DNA of 53,533 nt, taken from contig NZRL01000134.1 of assembly GCA_002696205.1 (NCBI GenBank), forward strand, positions 1 to 53,533, written 5' to 3'. Below the pieces are notes generated by a model that was not told the DNA's origin, ran no database searches, and saw nothing but the letters and a program-made list of their open reading frames with translations. Made by a program: the position numbers and the translations under genes. This document shows, one piece after another, positions 1 through 10,948 of this stretch. How positions within the stretch are numbered: the first letter of the stretch is position 1; each line of letters starts with the position of its first letter. The DNA comes from Rhodospirillaceae bacterium. GTDB lineage: Bacteria; Pseudomonadota; Alphaproteobacteria; Rhodospirillales; Casp-alpha2.

Positions 1-1065
1 GGCGTGTTCGGCGACACCGGGGCCGTTCCCGGCGCCGCTGTGAACGCTCGGGAATGCGTGACGTTCTGCCGCCGCAAGCCGGGCCATTTCCTGATGCCGG
101 GGGCGGCGCTCTGCGGTGCCGTGCGTGTCGCCGATATCGGCATTCCCGGCGCCGTGGTCGCGGCGCAGACACCGGATACCTGGGTCAACAGCGCGGACCT
201 TTGGTGGCCGGACTTCCCGGTCCCGGGCCCGGACGATCACAAGTATACGCGCGGCCATCTGGTCGTCTGGGGAAACGGGGAGATGCCTGGGGCCGCGCGA
301 ATGGCCGCCGCCGGCGCCCGCCGGGCGGGGGCCGGAATGGTTTCCATCGCCTGCCGGGATGCGGATGCCGGTCTTTTCCGCGCCGGTGCGCCCGGAGTGC
401 TGGTCCGTCCGCTGGACGACACGGCGGCCTACGCGGATTTCATTCAAGGTCGGGTCAAGGCACTGATCGTCGGGCCCGGCGCGGGCACGGACGGTGCGAC
501 GCGTGACCGCGTTCTGGCGGCCCTCGCAACCGGCAAGCCGATGGTGCTGGACGCCGACGGGATCTCCGCCTTCGCGGACGACACAGCGCCGTTGATGGCG
601 GCGCTCCATGACCAATGCGTGATGACGCCGCACGAAGGCGAGTTCGCCCGCGTCTTCGCCGACGACGGCGACCGGGTGACGAAGGCCCGTAAGGCGTCGG
701 TGGCGAGCGGCGCGGTCGTCGTGCTGAAAGGTTTTGATACGGTGATCGCGGCCCCCGACGGTCGGGTGATCATCAATGCCAACGGGTCGCCTTATCTGGC
801 GACGGCCGGAACGGGCGACGTTCTGGCCGGAATGATCGGTGGATTGCTGGGCCAGGGCATGCCGCCATTGGTCGGCGCGGCGGCGGCGGTCTGGCTGCAT
901 GCGGCGGCGGCGCAGGTCGTTGGCCACGGCCTGATCGCCGAGGATATCCCGGACCTTTTGCCGACGCTGATCCGGGGGCTTCCAGGGGGCGTGGCGGCCG
1001 GTCCCGAGGGGGAAGTTTTAACCGTTTTGCCCCTTGCGCCGGGGGATGAAAACGAACAGGTTTAG
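1..1065 (+). CDS. nnr: Bifunctional NAD(P)H-hydrate epimerase / ADP-dependent NAD(P)H-hydrate dehydratase (5' partial)
   Basis: Repairs damaged nicotinamide cofactors: the N-terminal domain of the family epimerises NAD(P)HX and the C-terminal domain dehydrates S-NAD(P)HX using ADP or ATP. The reading frame is open at the left edge. The first visible residues (GVFGDTGAVPG, then VTFCRRKPGH and VADIGIP) match the end of the YjeF_N epimerase domain, so the start lies outside the window. The rest, from about residue 75, is the ribokinase-like dehydratase domain with the GPGAG motif, TPHEGEFARV and the signature TAGTGDVLAGMIGG. 354 residues are visible; full-length family members are about 480-520. 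The apparent GTG at position 4 is only the window edge, not a start. The next gene begins 33 bases after the stop. Confidence 0.93.
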   Translation, partial: GVFGDTGAVPGAAVNARECVTFCRRKPGHFLMPGAALCGAVRVADIGIPGAVVAAQTPDTWVNSADLWWPDFPVPGPDDHKYTRGHLVVWGNGEMPGAARMAAAGARRAGAGMVSIACRDADAGLFRAGAPGVLVRPLDDTAAYADFIQGRVKALIVGPGAGTDGATRDRVLAALATGKPMVLDADGISAFADDTAPLMAALHDQCVMTPHEGEFARVFADDGDRVTKARKASVASGAVVVLKGFDTVIAAPDGRVIINANGSPYLATAGTGDVLAGMIGGLLGQGMPPLVGAAAAVWLHAAAAQVVGHGLIAEDIPDLLPTLIRGLPGGVAAGPEGEVLTVLPLAPGDENEQV

Positions 1066-1098
1066 AGCTGGTGCCCGAACGCTTTTAAAGGAAGTGTC

Positions 1099-2526
1099 AT
1101 GACCGAACATAAGCCGAGCAGTTTCCTGGATCGGACCCTGACCAATCTGCGTCGGGGCTGGCAGTCGATCGCCGGTTCGTCCTACGACGAAGAGGCCGCG
1201 AGCACGCGCCCGGACCTGCCCGACGACGACGCCGGGCATATCCTGGAGCAGATGCGCGAATGCCTTGAAAACAAAGGCGGCGAAGTCTCCGCCCGCGTGC
1301 GTGCGGCGGCCTTGGGGCGGGTCTATCTGGCGCTGGACAAGAAAGGCCGCGACAAGTTCCTGCGTCTGATGGCGGAAAACTTCGGCACCGACGGCAAGGC
1401 GATCGACCGCGCGACGGACGAATACCGCGCCGCCACGACCGATGCCGAACGTCTGGACGCCCAGCTTGCCATGCAGAACAGCCTGCAGGCGCCGTGGCGG
1501 CGCTTGCTGACGCAGTTCAACGCCTTGCCGGACGGGGTCAAGTTCCTGGTCGACCTGCGCGCCGAGTTGCTGCCGTTGGCGAAAAAGGACCCCAAGTTGA
1601 AGGCCATGGAGCACGACCTGCGGGAGCTTCTGGCCAGCTGGTTCGACGTGGACTTCCTTGAGTTGCGCCAGATCGCCTGGGACAGCTCATCGGCCTCGTT
1701 GCTGGAAAAACTGATCGCGTATGAAGCGGTGCACGCCATCGACGGTTGGGAAGATTTGAAGAACCGGCTGGATTCCGACCGCCGCTGTTTCGCCTATTTC
1801 CATCCGCGCATGCCGGATGAGCCGCTGATCTTCGTCGAGGTCGCGCTGGTCAACGGCATGGCGGCCAACGTGCAGACGTTGTTGGATACGGACGCACCGG
1901 CATCCGACCCCACCGCCGCCGATACGGCGATTTTCTATTCGATCTCGAACGCGCAGAAGGGCTTGGCGGGCATCAGCTTCGGCAACTTCCTGATCAAGAA
2001 CGTGGTGCAGCACCTTTCCGGCGAATTCCCGAACCTGAAGACATACGCGACGCTGTCGCCGATCCCCGGGTTCCGCCGCTGGCTCGACGAAATCATGGCC
2101 GAGGGCGAGCCCAAGTTGTTCTCCGCCGAGGAGCGCAAGGCCTTGAACGCGGCGTCCGGCCGCAAGGGTGGGGCCAAGGGCTCGCTGCTGGCGGCGCTCG
2201 ACAGCCCGACCTGGATCAAGGATCAGAAGACGGTCGCGGCGCTGCAGGGGCCGTTGACGCGGCTGGCGGCGCGCTATCTCGCCAAGGAAAAAGGCCGGGG
2301 ACGGCGGGCCCGGGATCCGGTCGCGCATTTCCACCTGTCCAACGGCGCCCGTCTGGAGCGTCTCAACTGGCTTGGCGATACCTCCGACAAGGGCTTGGCT
2401 CAGTCGGCGGGGCTGATGGTCAACTACCTCTATGACCTGAACCGGATCGAGAACAATCATGAGGCCTATACCCTGAACGGCAGCGTCGATACCTCGTCCG
2501 GCGTGAAGGCCGTGCTCAAGGGGTGA
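1099..2526 (+). CDS. Malonyl-CoA decarboxylase
   Basis: Converts malonyl-CoA to acetyl-CoA and CO2 (MCD family; matA in rhizobial malonate operons). The 475-residue protein has the helical N-terminal domain followed by a GNAT-like catalytic domain. Family hallmarks are visible: HPRMPDEPLIFVEVAL, SNAQKGLAGISFGN, then TLSPIPGF with the likely catalytic Ser320, and VAHFHLSNGA with the likely catalytic His412 (matched to the human Ser/His pair). The C-terminus RIENNHEAY is also typical. The ATG is preceded by AAAGGAAG about 5 bases upstream. No malonyl-CoA synthetase or malonate transporter is nearby, so its role is more likely control of malonyl-CoA or use of imported malonate than a dedicated malonate operon. 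The family is certain; the physiological role is inferred. Confidence 0.93.
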   Translation: MTEHKPSSFLDRTLTNLRRGWQSIAGSSYDEEAASTRPDLPDDDAGHILEQMRECLENKGGEVSARVRAAALGRVYLALDKKGRDKFLRLMAENFGTDGKAIDRATDEYRAATTDAERLDAQLAMQNSLQAPWRRLLTQFNALPDGVKFLVDLRAELLPLAKKDPKLKAMEHDLRELLASWFDVDFLELRQIAWDSSSASLLEKLIAYEAVHAIDGWEDLKNRLDSDRRCFAYFHPRMPDEPLIFVEVALVNGMAANVQTLLDTDAPASDPTAADTAIFYSISNAQKGLAGISFGNFLIKNVVQHLSGEFPNLKTYATLSPIPGFRRWLDEIMAEGEPKLFSAEERKALNAASGRKGGAKGSLLAALDSPTWIKDQKTVAALQGPLTRLAARYLAKEKGRGRRARDPVAHFHLSNGARLERLNWLGDTSDKGLAQSAGLMVNYLYDLNRIENNHEAYTLNGSVDTSSGVKAVLKG

Positions 2527-2663
2527 CGCACCGCCCCGCGTCTTCCTTGGTTTCCCGCCGGAAACGCTGCCTGATTTGGCGGTTGTAATCATCGCCAGAA
2601 TGGATAAAGTCGCGCCGCTCGATGACGGCGCGGCGGCTTTGCCGGCCCGTCCTGGGGCGCCAA

Positions 2664-2749
2664 GCGGGCGTGGCGGAATTGGTAGACGCGCCAGGTTTAG
2701 GTCCTGGTGGCCATTGGTCGTGGGGGTTCAAGTCCCTCCGCCCGCACCA
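2664..2749 (+). tRNA. tRNA-Leu (anticodon UAG)
   Basis: Cloverleaf of 86 bases with an encoded CCA end. The acceptor stem is GCGGGCG paired to CGCCCGC. The anticodon arm CCAGG-TTTAGGT-CCTGG puts UAG at positions 34-36, which reads CUA and other CUN leucine codons. The extended variable arm (TGGCCATTGGTCGT) identifies a class II tRNA, and the T arm contains GGTTCAAGTCC. It lies between the malonyl-CoA decarboxylase gene and tig, both on the same strand. Confidence 0.97.
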
Positions 2750-2811
2750 TTCATCACCTTCGGCCTCGAATGACGGACGAACGGAAAGGGTGGAAATCCG
2801 GCGGTTTTTCA

Positions 2812-2841
2812 TTGCCGGGAAGGGGGGCGGAGCCCTATATA
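2812..2841 (+). promoter_or_regulatory. Candidate sigma-70 promoter for tig
   Basis: TTGCCG (2812-2817) and TATATA (2836-2841) are separated by 18 bases, or 17 if the -10 is read as CTATAT. It is the best match in the 180 bases between tRNA-Leu and tig and would give a 5' leader of about 80 bases. Seen by eye only. Confidence 0.45.
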
Positions 2842-2929
2842 TCCGCCTCTTGAGTTGAAGACATATTCTTGGTTTACCGGCGGGGCCCGCCAAAGGCCGA
2901 TCCGCCACAGATTTCCGAACGGGAGTTCC

Positions 2930-4456
2930 ATGCAAGTCGTCGAGACAAAATCCGAAGGCCTGAGCCGCGAGATGAAAGTCACCGTGGCCGCCAAGGACAT
3001 TGAAGAGAAAATCAACCTGCGCCTCGAAGAAGTCGCACAATCCGCCTCTCTGCCCGGGTTCCGCCCCGGCAAGGTGCCCGTCGGCCTGCTGCGCAAGCGC
3101 TACGGCCCGGCCATCATGGGTGAGATCCTGGACCAGGCGGTCAACGATTCCTCGCAACAGGCGCTGGCCGAAAAGGGCATTCGCCCGGCGACCCAGCCGC
3201 ATGTCGAGATCACCTCGTTCGACGAAGGCAAGGACCTGGAATACACCATGTCCGTGGATATCCTGCCCGAGATCGAGCCGATGGATTTCTCCAAGCTTTC
3301 CCTGGAGAAGTTGGTGCTCAAGCCCGACGACAAGCAGGTCCAGGAGATCCTTGAGAACCTGGCCGGCGCCCACAAGACGTCGGAGCCGATCACGTCCAAG
3401 CGCAAGTCCAAGTCCGGTGACGTGCTGTCGATCGACTTCGTCGGCAAGCTGGACGGCGTCGAGTTCGCCGGCGGCAAGGCCGAAGGTTATCACCTGGAAC
3501 TGGGCTCCGGCTCGTTCATCCCCGGCTTCGAAGATCAGCTGATCGGCGTCGAAGCGGGCGCCGACGTCGAGGTCAAAGTGAACTTCCCCGAGGAATACGC
3601 GGCCAAGGATCTGGCCGGCAAGGAAGCCGTGTTCGACGTCAAGGTTCACGAAATCCGCGAGGCCGCACCGGCCGCGATCGACGACGAACTGGCCAAGAAG
3701 GCCGGCCTGGAAAGCCTGGACGCCCTGAAAGAGCGGATCGTCGACGGTCAGCGCCAGGAATTCGACCAGATGGCCCGCATGCAGGTCAAACGCAAGCTGC
3801 TCGACCAGTTGGCCGACAACCACGAATTCGAAATCCCGCCCAAGATGGTGGAAATGGAATTCGACAACATCTGGGCCCAGTTCGAAGAACAGCGTCAGCA
3901 GGACAAGGCCGCCCATGATCACGACCACGATCACGAAGGCCACGATCATGACCACGACCACGATCATGATCACGAGGACGACAAGTCCGACGAGGAGCAC
4001 AAGGCGGAATTCCGCGAGATCGCCGAACGGCGCGTCAAGCTGGGCCTGTTGCTGTCCGAAGTCGGGCGGATCAATGAGATTCAGGTCTCTCCCGAGGACA
4101 TCAACCGCGCGATGCTGCAGGAAGCCCAGAAGTATCCGGGGCAGGAACAGCAGGTTCTCGAGTTCTTCCGCTCCAACCCGCAGGCCCAGGAACAGATCAA
4201 GGCGCCGGTGTTCGAGGAGAAGGTCATCGACTACATCATCGAGATGGCCAAGGTCAGCGAGAAGCCCGCGACCTTCGAGGACCTGATCAAGGTTCTCGAG
4301 TCCGAGGACGAGGAAGAGACCAAGAAAAAGCCCGCCGCCAAGAAAAAGGCCGCGCCGAAGAAGAAAGCGGCGGCCAAGGACGACGGCGACGCGGCGGCCG
4401 ACAAGCCGGCCAAAAAGAAACCGGCGGCAAAGAAGCCGGCGGCGAAAAAGGAGTAG
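2930..4456 (+). CDS. tig: Trigger factor (ribosome-associated chaperone / peptidyl-prolyl isomerase)
   Basis: Binds the ribosomal exit tunnel and helps nascent chains fold. Domains: ribosome-binding N-domain with the signature GFRPGKVP at residues 43-50; FKBP-like PPIase domain about 160-243 (GDVLSIDFVGKLDG, GSFIPGFEDQLIG); helical chaperone domain from about 250. The ATG at 2930 is chosen because GGGAG lies 5 bases upstream and the family N-terminus MQVVETKSEGLSRE starts there; a longer in-frame ORF from 2855 has no support. At 508 residues it is longer than the usual 430-450. The excess comes from an HD-repeat insert (10 His in residues 329-348, nt 3914-3973) and a Lys/Ala/Pro tail (residues 465-508). 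Neither is part of the classical fold. It heads the tig-clpP-clpX-lon cluster. Confidence 0.97.
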   Translation: MQVVETKSEGLSREMKVTVAAKDIEEKINLRLEEVAQSASLPGFRPGKVPVGLLRKRYGPAIMGEILDQAVNDSSQQALAEKGIRPATQPHVEITSFDEGKDLEYTMSVDILPEIEPMDFSKLSLEKLVLKPDDKQVQEILENLAGAHKTSEPITSKRKSKSGDVLSIDFVGKLDGVEFAGGKAEGYHLELGSGSFIPGFEDQLIGVEAGADVEVKVNFPEEYAAKDLAGKEAVFDVKVHEIREAAPAAIDDELAKKAGLESLDALKERIVDGQRQEFDQMARMQVKRKLLDQLADNHEFEIPPKMVEMEFDNIWAQFEEQRQQDKAAHDHDHDHEGHDHDHDHDHDHEDDKSDEEHKAEFREIAERRVKLGLLLSEVGRINEIQVSPEDINRAMLQEAQKYPGQEQQVLEFFRSNPQAQEQIKAPVFEEKVIDYIIEMAKVSEKPATFEDLIKVLESEDEEETKKKPAAKKKAAPKKKAAAKDDGDAAADKPAKKKPAAKKPAAKKE

Positions 4457-4585
4457 CGGCGACGGGGCCGGGGGCGCTATCAGGGATGAGGCGACCCCGA
4501 CCCCGGGCCACTCCGGCCCGTCCAACCACAAGCACCACGTACAAGGCCGGCTGAATAAGGCCGGGAGCATGATAAGGACCGAGGC

Positions 4586-5230
4586 ATGAACGACCCCCAC
4601 GACATCTACATGAACACTCTTGTGCCCATGGTCGTCGAGACGACCAATCGGGGCGAGCGTGCCTACGACATCTATTCGCGCCTGTTGAAGGAGCGCATCA
4701 TCTTCCTGACCGGTCAGGTGGAAGATTACGGCGCCAGCCTGATCTGCGCCCAGTTGCTGTTCCTGGAATCGGAAAACCCGACCAAGGACATCTCGCTCTA
4801 CATCAATTCGCCGGGCGGCATCGTGACTTCCGGCCTCGCCATCTACGATACGATTCGCTACATCCGCCCGGAAGTTTCCACGGTCTGCATCGGTCAGGCG
4901 GCCTCCATGGGCTCGTTGCTGCTGGCCGGCGGCGCCGCCGGCAAGCGCTTTGCGCTGCCCAACGCGCGGATCATGGTTCACCAGCCTTCGGGCGGGTTCC
5001 AGGGCCAGGCGACGGATATCGAAATCCACGCCCGTGAGATCATCGCTCTGCGTCAGCGGCTCAACGAAATTTACGTCGAGCACACCGGCCAGTCGCTGGA
5101 AACCATTGAAAACGCGATGGAGCGTGACAAATTCATGACTCCGGAAGACGCCAAGGAATTCGGCCTGATCGACGAAGTGGTGTCCAGCCGTCCGTCCTCC
5201 GGCGAAGACGGCGACGGCAAATCGGACTGA
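4586..5230 (+). CDS. clpP: ATP-dependent Clp protease proteolytic subunit ClpP
   Basis: Serine protease that forms the double-heptameric chamber of ClpXP and ClpAP. It is 214 residues, normal for the family. The catalytic triad is visible: Ser107 in [10 protein letters not shown], His132 in MVHQPSGG and Asp181 in [12 protein letters not shown]. Other hallmarks are LYINSPGG and the [12 protein letters not shown] loop. The ATG has AAGGA about 9 bases upstream. The short acidic tail ([11 protein letters not shown]) is not conserved. It lies 129 bases after tig and 189 bases before clpX, and would provide the peptidase for the unfoldase encoded next. Confidence 0.98.
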   Translation: MNDPHDIYMNTLVPMVVETTNRGERAYDIYSRLLKERIIFLTGQVEDYGASLICAQLLFLESENPTKDISLYINSPGGIVTSGLAIYDTIRYIRPEVSTVCIGQAASMGSLLLAGGAAGKRFALPNARIMVHQPSGGFQGQATDIEIHAREIIALRQRLNEIYVEHTGQSLETIENAMERDKFMTPEDAKEFGLIDEVVSSRPSSGEDGDGKSD

Positions 5231-5257
5231 CGTCCGGCCGCTTCATCCGCATGATGC

Positions 5258-5281
5258 CCGCCGTCCCAAGCCGGACGGCGG
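5258..5281 (+). other. Inverted repeat (9-bp stem) downstream of clpP
   Basis: CCGCCGTCC (5258-5266) and GGACGGCGG (5273-5281) form a perfect 9-bp stem with a 6-base loop, starting 28 bases after the clpP stop. No T-run follows, so it is not a canonical intrinsic terminator. It could stabilise the clpP 3' end or give partial termination before clpX. Confidence 0.4.
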
Positions 5282-5419
5282 TCCAACCCCCGAGCCCGCC
5301 GCTCGCCCATACGCCTTTTGGCATAGCGACAAAAGCGTGAATGTGATTGAGTGTTGCTCAAGGGTCCGGTTAACATGGACCCTCACCCAGGAGGCGGCGC
5401 GGGACCAACAGGATTAACA

Positions 5420-6685
5420 ATGACGAAATCAACCGGCAGCGACTCCAAGAACACCCTTTATTGCTCGTTTTGCGGCAAGAGCCAGCACGAGGTCCGCAAG
5501 CTCATCGCGGGACCGACGGTCTTTATCTGCGATGAATGCGTTGAACTCTGCATGGACATCATCCGTGAAGAGCACAAAACGAACCTGGTGAAATCCGGTG
5601 ACGGCGTGCCGACGCCGCTCGACATTTGCGCGGTGCTGGACGACTACGTGATCGGTCAGAGCGCCGCCAAGCGTGTTCTTTCCGTTGCGGTGCATAACCA
5701 CTACAAGCGCCTGAACCACGGCAGCAAGAACAACGATGTGGAGCTGGCCAAATCGAATATTCTGCTGGTCGGTCCGACCGGTTGCGGCAAGACGCTGCTG
5801 GCCCAGACGCTGGCGCGCATCCTGGATGTGCCGTTCACCATGGCCGATGCGACGACCCTGACCGAAGCCGGTTATGTCGGCGAGGACGTCGAAAACATCA
5901 TCCTGAAGCTTCTGCAGTCCGCCGACTACAATGTCGAGCGCGCGCAGCGCGGCATCGTCTATATCGATGAAGTCGACAAAATAAGCCGCAAGTCCGACAA
6001 CCCCTCCATAACCCGCGACGTGTCGGGCGAGGGCGTGCAGCAGGCTTTGCTCAAGATCATGGAAGGCACGGTCGCCAGTGTGCCGCCGCAAGGCGGGCGC
6101 AAGCATCCGCAGCAGGAGTTCCTGCAGGTCGATACCACCAACATCCTGTTCATTTGCGGTGGTGCCTTCGCCGGCCTGGACAAGATCATTTCAGCCCGCG
6201 GCAAAGGCTCGTCGATCGGCTTCGGCGCCGACGTGCGCGCCCCGGAAGATCGCCAGACGGGCGAAATCCTGGCCGAGGTGGAGCCGGAAGATCTGTTGAA
6301 GTTCGGCCTGATCCCCGAATTCGTCGGCCGTCTGCCGGTCGTTGCGACGCTGGAAGATCTGGACGAAGAAGCCCTGGTGGAAATCCTCACCAAGCCGAAG
6401 AACGCCCTGGTCAAGCAGTACCAGCGCCTGTTCGAAATGGAAGACACCAAGCTGACGTTCTCCGATTCGGCCCTGAAATCGATTTCCAGCAAGGCCGTGG
6501 AGCGCAAAACCGGTGCCCGTGGCCTCCGTTCGATCATGGAGAGCATTCTCCTCGACACCATGTTCGACCTTCCTGGGATGGAGGGCGTGGAAGAGGTCGT
6601 CATCAACGGAGAAGTGGTGGAAGAAAGCGCCAAACCGCTGTTCATCTACGGCGAAAAGGCCGAAGAAGTGGAGACCAGCGCGTAG
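5420..6685 (+). CDS. clpX: ATP-dependent Clp protease ATP-binding subunit ClpX
   Basis: AAA+ unfoldase that feeds substrates to ClpP. The N-terminal zinc-binding domain has Cys15, Cys18, Cys37 and Cys40 ([15 protein letters not shown]). Walker A is GPTGCGKT, Walker B is [10 protein letters not shown], the pore loop is [10 protein letters not shown], and the ClpP-docking IGF loop is present (GSSIGFGAD). Arg-finger and sensor-2 regions are intact ([10 protein letters not shown]). At 421 residues it has normal length. ATG 5420 is chosen because the zinc domain normally starts about 14 residues in; the longer frame from 5351 adds unrelated sequence. AGGAGG occurs at 5390, too far upstream to serve it, with CAGGA nearer the ATG. 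A 7-bp hairpin (AGGGTCC/GGACCCT, 5361-5383) lies in the leader. Confidence 0.98.
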   Translation: MTKSTGSDSKNTLYCSFCGKSQHEVRKLIAGPTVFICDECVELCMDIIREEHKTNLVKSGDGVPTPLDICAVLDDYVIGQSAAKRVLSVAVHNHYKRLNHGSKNNDVELAKSNILLVGPTGCGKTLLAQTLARILDVPFTMADATTLTEAGYVGEDVENIILKLLQSADYNVERAQRGIVYIDEVDKISRKSDNPSITRDVSGEGVQQALLKIMEGTVASVPPQGGRKHPQQEFLQVDTTNILFICGGAFAGLDKIISARGKGSSIGFGADVRAPEDRQTGEILAEVEPEDLLKFGLIPEFVGRLPVVATLEDLDEEALVEILTKPKNALVKQYQRLFEMEDTKLTFSDSALKSISSKAVERKTGARGLRSIMESILLDTMFDLPGMEGVEEVVINGEVVEESAKPLFIYGEKAEEVETSA

Positions 6686-6725
6686 TCGCGCGCCGGATCA
6701 ATCCCCTGATTTCCGCGCCCGCGCC

Positions 6726-6754
6726 CTTGCGCCGGGGCGTTTCATCCCCCACCT
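6726..6754 (+). promoter_or_regulatory. Candidate heat-shock (RpoH) promoter for lon
   Basis: CTTGCG (6726-6731), 15 bases, then CCCCACCT (6747-6754) resembles the RpoH consensus CTTGAA-N13-17-CCCCATNT. The lon ATG is about 68 bases downstream. Lon is heat-inducible in many proteobacteria, which makes the position sensible. The match was made by eye on GC-rich DNA and could be chance. Confidence 0.3.
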
Positions 6755-6777
6755 TTGTTGTGAAGATTTTCCAACCC

Positions 6778-6799
6778 GCCGCGCCAATCCCGGCGCGGC
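6778..6799 (+). other. 8-bp hairpin in the lon leader
   Basis: GCCGCGCC (6778-6785) and GGCGCGGC (6792-6799) form a perfect 8-bp stem with loop AATCCC, 22 bases before the lon start. No T-run follows, so termination is unlikely. It could affect mRNA stability or ribosome access. Confidence 0.4.
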
Positions 6800-6821
6800 A
6801 ATCCCATAGTGTTGAGGCCAG

Positions 6822-9242
<2,421 letters not shown>

Positions 9243-9278
9243 ACCAACCCAAGTCGTTAAGGTAAAACACCTTTTAAG

Positions 9279-9313
9279 CGGGCCGCCGGATCATCCGGCG
9301 GCCCGTTGCTTTT
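9279..9313 (+). terminator. Rho-independent terminator after lon
   Basis: CGGGCCGCCGGA (9279-9290), loop TCA and TCCGGCGGCCCG (9294-9305) form a perfect 12-bp GC-rich stem followed by TTGCTTTT. It lies 37 bases after the lon stop and should separate lon from hup. Confidence 0.85.
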
Positions 9314-9429
9314 CCGGCCCTGTTTCATGGGTTGAAAATCGTTTCCGAACGCATTCTTCCGAAGTCGGAACGAATACCTTGAAATTGGTCGAAACCCGCA
9401 AAAATCTGGGGAAAACTGGGGCATTGACG

Positions 9430-9458
9430 TTGACGCCCCAGGGGTGCGGACTTACACT
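9430..9458 (+). promoter_or_regulatory. Candidate sigma-70 promoter for hup
   Basis: TTGACG (9430-9435), a 17-base spacer and TACACT (9453-9458) match the housekeeping consensus well. The start would be near 9465, giving a leader of about 88 bases. The -35 overlaps an inverted repeat, TGGGGC (9417-9422) with GCCCCA (9435-9440), which could be an operator. The remainder of the 310-base lon-hup gap holds only the terminator at 9279; I see no gene in it. Confidence 0.6.
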
Positions 9459-9552
9459 CACCCGCGTTTCGAGAAGGCGATTCCTCGCCCGATCAAAAGC
9501 ATAAATCCTATTTGTCCCAACCTTTATCCTTTCAGCAAGAGGGGGCCTTCAA

Positions 9553-9825
9553 TTGAACAAGAATGATCTGATCGCAGCCGTTGCCAACAGCACCGGTTTG
9601 TCCAAGTCCGATTCCGCCAGCGCGGTTGACAGCGTTTTCGACGCGATCGCCGGCGCTTTGAAGGGCGGTGATGAAGTCCGCCTGGTCGGTTTCGGTACCT
9701 TCAGCGTCACCAAGCGTGCCGCGACCACCGGCCGTAACCCGCGGACCGGCGAAAGCATCCAGATTCCGGCGTCCAACCAGCCTAAGTTCAAGGCTGGCAA
9801 GGGCCTGAAGGACGCGGTCAACTAA
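9553..9825 (+). CDS. hupB: HU-family DNA-binding protein
   Basis: Small histone-like nucleoid protein that bends and compacts DNA as a dimer. It is 90 residues with the full HU fold: N-terminal helical dimerisation region and the signature [20 protein letters not shown], where the proline of NPRTGE sits at the tip of the DNA-binding arm. The start is TTG at 9553 ([10 protein letters not shown]), preceded by a strong GAGGGGG about 8 bases upstream; no in-frame ATG would keep the first helix. The lon-hup order is widely conserved in proteobacteria. It has its own promoter and terminator, so it is probably monocistronic. Confidence 0.97.
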   Translation: MNKNDLIAAVANSTGLSKSDSASAVDSVFDAIAGALKGGDEVRLVGFGTFSVTKRAATTGRNPRTGESIQIPASNQPKFKAGKGLKDAVN

Positions 9826-9861
9826 GACCCCGCGTCCCAGCCGTAAAGTATACGCCTGCAG

Positions 9862-9892
9862 ATCGGCCGCCGATTTATCGGCGGCCGATTTG
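9862..9892 (+). terminator. Rho-independent terminator after hup
   Basis: ATCGGCCGCCGAT (9862-9874) and ATCGGCGGCCGAT (9877-9889) are perfect complements with a very short loop, followed by TTGATT. It lies 36 bases after the hup stop. The T-run is short, but the stem is very strong. Confidence 0.75.
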
Positions 9893-9932
9893 ATTCGGGC
9901 GACCTTCGGGGCGGGCAGGGCGCATTGCCGTC

Positions 9933-9961
9933 TTGTGCCGGCCCGTGCCTGGCCTTAAATA
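9933..9961 (+). promoter_or_regulatory. Candidate promoter for tRNA-Val
   Basis: TTGTGC (9933-9938) and TAAATA (9956-9961) are 17 bases apart and 24 bases before the mature tRNA 5' end. The AT-rich -10 stands out in GC-rich DNA. The -35 is a partial match. Confidence 0.4.
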
Positions 9962-9985
9962 AGGGCGCGGTTCCGATCGGGAATC

Positions 9986-10061
9986 GGGCGGTTAGCTCAG
10001 TTGGGAGAGCATCTGGTTTACACCCAGAGGGTCGGCGGTTCGAACCCGTCACCGCCCACCA
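9986..10061 (+). tRNA. tRNA-Val (anticodon UAC)
   Basis: A 76-base cloverleaf with encoded CCA. The acceptor stem is GGGCGGT/ACCGCCC. The D arm contains AGCTCAGTTGGGAGAGC, the anticodon arm TCTGG-TTTACAC-CCAGA gives UAC, and the T arm contains GGTTCGAACCC. It reads GUA and other GUN valine codons. Confidence 0.97.
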
Positions 10062-10211
10062 TCCTTCTACAATGATCCATGATGAGACCTTCTTTGCGGA
10101 GGCGACGGGGATTCGGGGGGCATGCCGCCCGGAAACGGGCCGTCGCGGCAGGGGGCTGGGCCCCGGTTTCCGCCGGTTTTCATCGAACTGAAAAATATCC
10201 GCCGATCGTTC

Positions 10212-10241
10212 TTGACACCTGTTCGGGGGCTGGACTACATA
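10212..10241 (+). promoter_or_regulatory. Candidate sigma-70 promoter for tRNA-Asp
   Basis: A perfect -35 TTGACA (10212-10217) with a -10 TACATA (10236-10241; 18-base spacer) or CTACAT (17 bases). The predicted start is about 45 bases before the mature tRNA. It is one of the clearest promoters in the window. Confidence 0.65.
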
Positions 10242-10295
10242 TCGCGCTCTTTCGCGCACCGGGTCCTTCGGGGCCGCGTTGAAAGACCCTCTCAA

Positions 10296-10372
<77 letters not shown>

Positions 10373-10566
10373 TTTTCCCCATAAATCGGCTTTCCATAAC
10401 CCGCGCGCGGCGGTGCGGCATCTTTGCGCCCATCCGGCGATAAAACCTTTGAAATTTATCCGGTTATCGGTCACTTTCCCTCGTAGTCATCGACGTCGCC
10501 GCGGCGCGACGATCTAAGTATTCATTCGGGGGAACCAAGGCGGGGGCCGGGGACAGGGAGTTCGGC

Positions 10567-10932
10567 GTGAACGATTTGCTATTGGAATATCTCCCGATCC
10601 TGATCTTCATCGGGATCGCCGTGGCGCTGGCCGGCGCGATCATGCTCGGCTCTTTCATCATCGGTACGCAGAACCCGGATGTTGAAAAGAACTCGGCATA
10701 CGAATGCGGGTTCGAAGCCTTCGACGATTCCCGCGGCCGGTTCGACGTTCGGTTCTATCTGGTGGCGATTCTGTTCATCATCTTCGACCTTGAAGTCGCG
10801 TTCCTGTTCCCCTGGGCGATCAGCCTGGGATCGATCGGCGTCTTCGGTTTCTGGTCGATGATGGTCTTCCTGGGAATCCTGACCATCGGTTTCGTTTACG
10901 AGTGGCGCAAAGGCGCCCTCGAGTGGGAATAG
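10567..10932 (+). CDS. nuoA: NADH-quinone oxidoreductase subunit A
   Basis: Small membrane subunit of complex I near the quinone-access region. The 121 residues carry three predicted membrane helices (about 9-33, 62-85 and 90-112). Between helices 1 and 2 is the conserved loop [12 protein letters not shown], containing the cysteine that changes exposure between active and resting enzyme in this family, followed by [19 protein letters not shown]. The start is GTG at 10567 with GGGAG 7 bases upstream. It is the first gene of an uninterrupted nuoA-N operon; nuoB follows after 16 bases. Confidence 0.97.
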   Translation: MNDLLLEYLPILIFIGIAVALAGAIMLGSFIIGTQNPDVEKNSAYECGFEAFDDSRGRFDVRFYLVAILFIIFDLEVAFLFPWAISLGSIGVFGFWSMMVFLGILTIGFVYEWRKGALEWE

Positions 10933-10948
10933 GAAGGGGCCTGACGGC

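Noticed and set aside
3914-3973. Tandem DNA repeat or CRISPR-like array at the GATCAC/CATGAC units
   Set aside because: It is the codon pattern of a His-Asp run within tig, with no spacers.
2516-5083. 855-codon open frame on the minus strand across tRNA-Leu, tig and clpP
   Set aside because: It lies antisense to well-recognised genes and a tRNA. Its composition (long Leu/Gly/Val/Arg runs) is what GC-rich third positions produce on the opposite strand.
5258-5281. Calling the hairpin after clpP an intrinsic terminator
   Set aside because: The stem is good but there is no T-run; listed only as an inverted repeat.
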